DNA of 64,000 bases from Eulemur rufifrons (lineage: Eukaryota; Chordata; Mammalia; Primates; Lemuridae). The stretch covers positions 127,501 to 191,500 of the forward strand of contig NW_027182935.1 of assembly GCF_041146395.1 (NCBI RefSeq). The letters run 5' to 3'. Positions 61,627 through 64,000 of the stretch are shown here, piece by piece (within the stretch, counting starts at the first letter, position 1; the number at the start of each line of letters is the position of its first letter). Under the pieces are notes generated by a model that worked only from the letters and a program-made list of their open reading frames with translations, was not told where the DNA came from and made no database searches. The position numbers were made by a program, and so were the translations under genes.

Positions 61627-63488
61627 CTAAACTTTATCCTTAACCGTAACCATCATCCTAACCCTTAATCTAATTCTCAGACTTCTTGCTTTCTTAGAGT
61701 TTAGAAAGCCTGCAATCCTCCCATGCCATGCGTGAAAGGAGGCTCTACCACTGTGTCCTGCATGAAACCCACGGGCCCATACCCAGAGTATGATAGAGTG
61801 GGTTCCCGGGTACAATCCCAGACCCCTAAACTCCCCCGCCCGCCTAATGCAGACAGGGCCCGTGCCCTAAGCATAAACAATACCTTTAACAGATAACCCT
61901 AACCCTGAACATAACACCCAACCCTGTTCCTATTTCTCCCCTTAACACGTAAACCTCACCGTGCGCCTAACTTTAGCCTCTTATCCTAACGTTAATGCAT
62001 AACCCATTTCCTGAGAACAACCCCATCCCATAATTCTAACCCTATCTTCTAGTCATCACTGTGACACCTAATCTCTAACCCTAATTCTAAACCGCTAACC
62101 CTAACCGTAATCCTACCTACAACCCTAACACTGACAGTAACCCTTACTTCTAACCCCAACGCTATGCCTAACAAGAACCCTAACCTTTCACCCTAATCCC
62201 TAAGCCTTACCCTAACCCTTAACCCTAATCCTAATCCTAACCATTAAACCTAACCCTAGCTCTTAAAGCTAACCCTAAACCTTACCCTCACGACTAGACC
62301 TAACCCTGACACTAACCTAACACCTAACCCTAACCAGAACCCCTAAAGCTAACCCTGAACCCTATCCCTAACCCTAGCAGTAAACGTTAACCCTAAACCT
62401 AAGCCCAACCCGTAACCCTAATCCTATCCTTTTACCCTAAAACTAACCCCTAAACCTAACCCCTATACCTCACCCTAACTCTAACCCCAATCCTAATTCT
62501 AACCATACCCCTTCATAAAACACTAACTCCTAACCGCTAACCCGAACACTAACCAAAAACCCTAATCACTAATCCCTAACCCTAACGCTTAACCTTTACC
62601 CTAACCGTTAACCCTCACCCTAAATCTTAACACTGACCCTAACCTTAACCTTTAACTCTAAGCCTAACCCTTAACCCTACAGGAAGGAAGACCCTTAATG
62701 CTAATGGGATCCCTTATCCCTAACCCTAACACTACAGCTAAAAATAACCCTAACCTTGGATCCTTAAACCTAACCCCTAACACTTACTTTAACCCCAAAC
62801 CCTAACCCTAATCCTAAGCATTAAACCTAACCCTATCTCTTAACCCTAACGCTAGCCCTTACCCTAACGCCTAGATCTAACCCTATATCTAACCTACCGC
62901 CTAATCCTAACCTTAATCCCTAATGCTAACACTAACCCTGAACCCTACACCTACCCGTAACCCTTAACAATAACCCTATCCGTGAACCTTAACCCTGACC
63001 CTAACCATTACCCGCACCCAAGCATTTAACCCTGACCCTAACCCTAAACCTTAATGCTAACCGTAACACTAAACCCTAACCCTAAGCCCAACACTTAACC
63101 CTAATCCTATCCCTTAACCTTAAACCTAACCCTAACCCTAGTGCTAACCCCTAAACGTAACTCTAACCGTCAGCAGTAAACCTAACCCTAACCTCTAACA
63201 CAAACCATAGCACATAACTCTAACCCTAAAACTAACCCTAACCCTACCCTAAACCCTAACTCTTATCCTTAACCCTAAGCGTTAACTCTCACGCTAACCT
63301 TTAATCCTAACCCTAATCCTAATCTTCAACCCTAAACCTAACACTTAACCCTAACCCTGTACCAAACCCTAACCCCTCATCCTAACCCTAACCGTAAACC
63401 TCAACCTTAAACCAAAGTGTAACCGTTAAACCTAAGAGTAACCTTTAACCCTAACCCTAATCCGTAACCCTAAGCTCTCACCCTAACA
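61627..63488. repeat. Satellite unit 29 (core frameshift)
   Basis: About 1862 bp. One C is missing from the C run in the core (AACTCCCCCGCCCGCC near 61,829-61,844), shifting the minus-strand frame. Shares the unit 27 variants at an offset of about 3.74 kb. Also lacks about 12 bp near 62,187 in the TTGACCCTAACCC stretch. Confidence 0.9.
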
Positions 63489-64000
63489 CTAAACTTCATC
63501 CTTAACCCTAACCAGAATCCTAACCCTAAATCTAATTCTCAGACTTCTTGCTTTCTTAGAGTTTAGAAAGCCTGCAATCCTCCCATGCCATGCGTGAAAG
63601 GAGGCTCTACCACTGTGTCCTGCATAAAACCCACGGGCCCATACCCAGAGTATGATAGAGTGGGTTCCCGGGTACAATCCCAGCCCCCTAAACTCCCCCC
63701 GCCCGCCTAATGCAGACAGGGCCCGTGCGCTAAGCATAAACAATACCTTTAACAGATAACCCTAACCCTGAACATAACACCCAACCCTGTTCCTATTTCT
63801 CCCCTTAACACGTAAACCTCACCGTGCGCCTAACTTTAACCTCTTATCCTAACGTTAATGCATAACCCATTTCCTGAGAACAAACCCTATCCCATAATTC
63901 TAACCCTATCTCCTAGTCATCACTGTGACACCTAATCCCTAACCCTAATTCTAAACCGCTAACCCTAACCGTAACCCTACCTACAACCCTAACACTGACA
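63489..64000. repeat. Partial satellite unit 30 at right edge
   Basis: Core and first 0.25 kb after it; cut by the window end. Core frame open on the minus strand. Confidence 0.92.

Larger units (their letters stand above)
56871..64000. repeat. Telomere-like satellite array, right segment
   Basis: About 7.1 kb holding the end of unit 26, units 27-29 and part of unit 30; runs off the right edge. Same orientation and anatomy as the left segment, so polarity is the same on both sides of the L1. Confidence 0.96.

Noticed and set aside
573..63743. The recurring minus-strand frame of about 84 codons as a protein-coding gene family
   Set aside because: It coincides with the satellite core, its C-terminal part is telomere repeat in translation, the 84-codon version needs a TTG start (82 codons from ATG), and four copies carry stops or frameshifts. 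Kept as a finding, not as a CDS.
1..64000. A true chromosome-end telomere
   Set aside because: Hexamers are heavily degenerate, a 1.88-kb unit with a unique core recurs, and no long pure CCCTAA run is present. It is interstitial or subtelomeric satellite.
1..64000. CRISPR array
   Set aside because: Repeats are long, degenerate and continuous; no short repeats with unique spacers, no cas genes, and the L1s show a mammalian genome.

Overview
The window is eukaryotic satellite heterochromatin with no host gene. It shows a single tandem satellite of about 1.88 kb per unit, made mostly of degenerate telomere hexamers always read as CCCTAA on the + strand. Three LINE-1 (L1) retrotransposons interrupt it. 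The L1 proteins, the vertebrate-type hexamer and the L1 layout (5'UTR, ORF1, short gap, ORF2, G-rich 3'UTR, poly-A) point to a placental mammal. The form of the L1 3' end makes a strepsirrhine primate (lemur or loris) my best guess, but that is recognition from memory, not a search.

Layout. Thirty unit starts can be placed from 573 to 63489. Each carries a non-telomeric, GC-richer core of about 225 bp (621-845 in the first unit) set in about 1.65 kb of CCCTAA-like sequence. Neighbouring units differ, but units two or three apart share private variants, so the array has higher-order structure: a three-unit A-B-C repeat (2438 to about 13.0 kb), a D-E duplication three units apart (about 20.5-23.7 and 26.1-29.3 kb), a two-unit duplication carrying an L1 fragment (about 33.7-42 kb), and a two-unit repeat at the right end (57.9 kb onward). 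One unit (19344) has lost about 450 bp between two 16-bp direct repeats.

L1 elements. Two 5'-truncated + strand copies (35735-36500 and 40277-41041) have the same breakpoint, the same 15-bp target-site duplication and lie 4542 bp apart, so they are one insertion later duplicated with its satellite. A full-length 7.36-kb L1 lies on the - strand at 49508-56870, with a 20-bp target-site duplication, intact ORF1 (334 aa), intact ORF2 (1292 aa, endonuclease and reverse-transcriptase catalytic residues present) and a long 2.08-kb 5'UTR with a YY1-type site at +13 to +22, an internal 71-bp tandem repeat and a pyrimidine-rich tract in the sense strand.

How it fits together. The array looks shaped by repeated unequal exchange, with the L1 fragment acting as a natural tag. 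The full-length L1 has its sense strand on the TTAGGG strand, so read-through past its poly-A would give UUAGGG-containing RNA. A minus-strand frame of about 82 codons is open in 26 of 30 cores, but two nonsense changes and two frameshifts elsewhere argue that it is not a maintained gene. I saw no tRNA, rRNA, CRISPR array or host protein gene.
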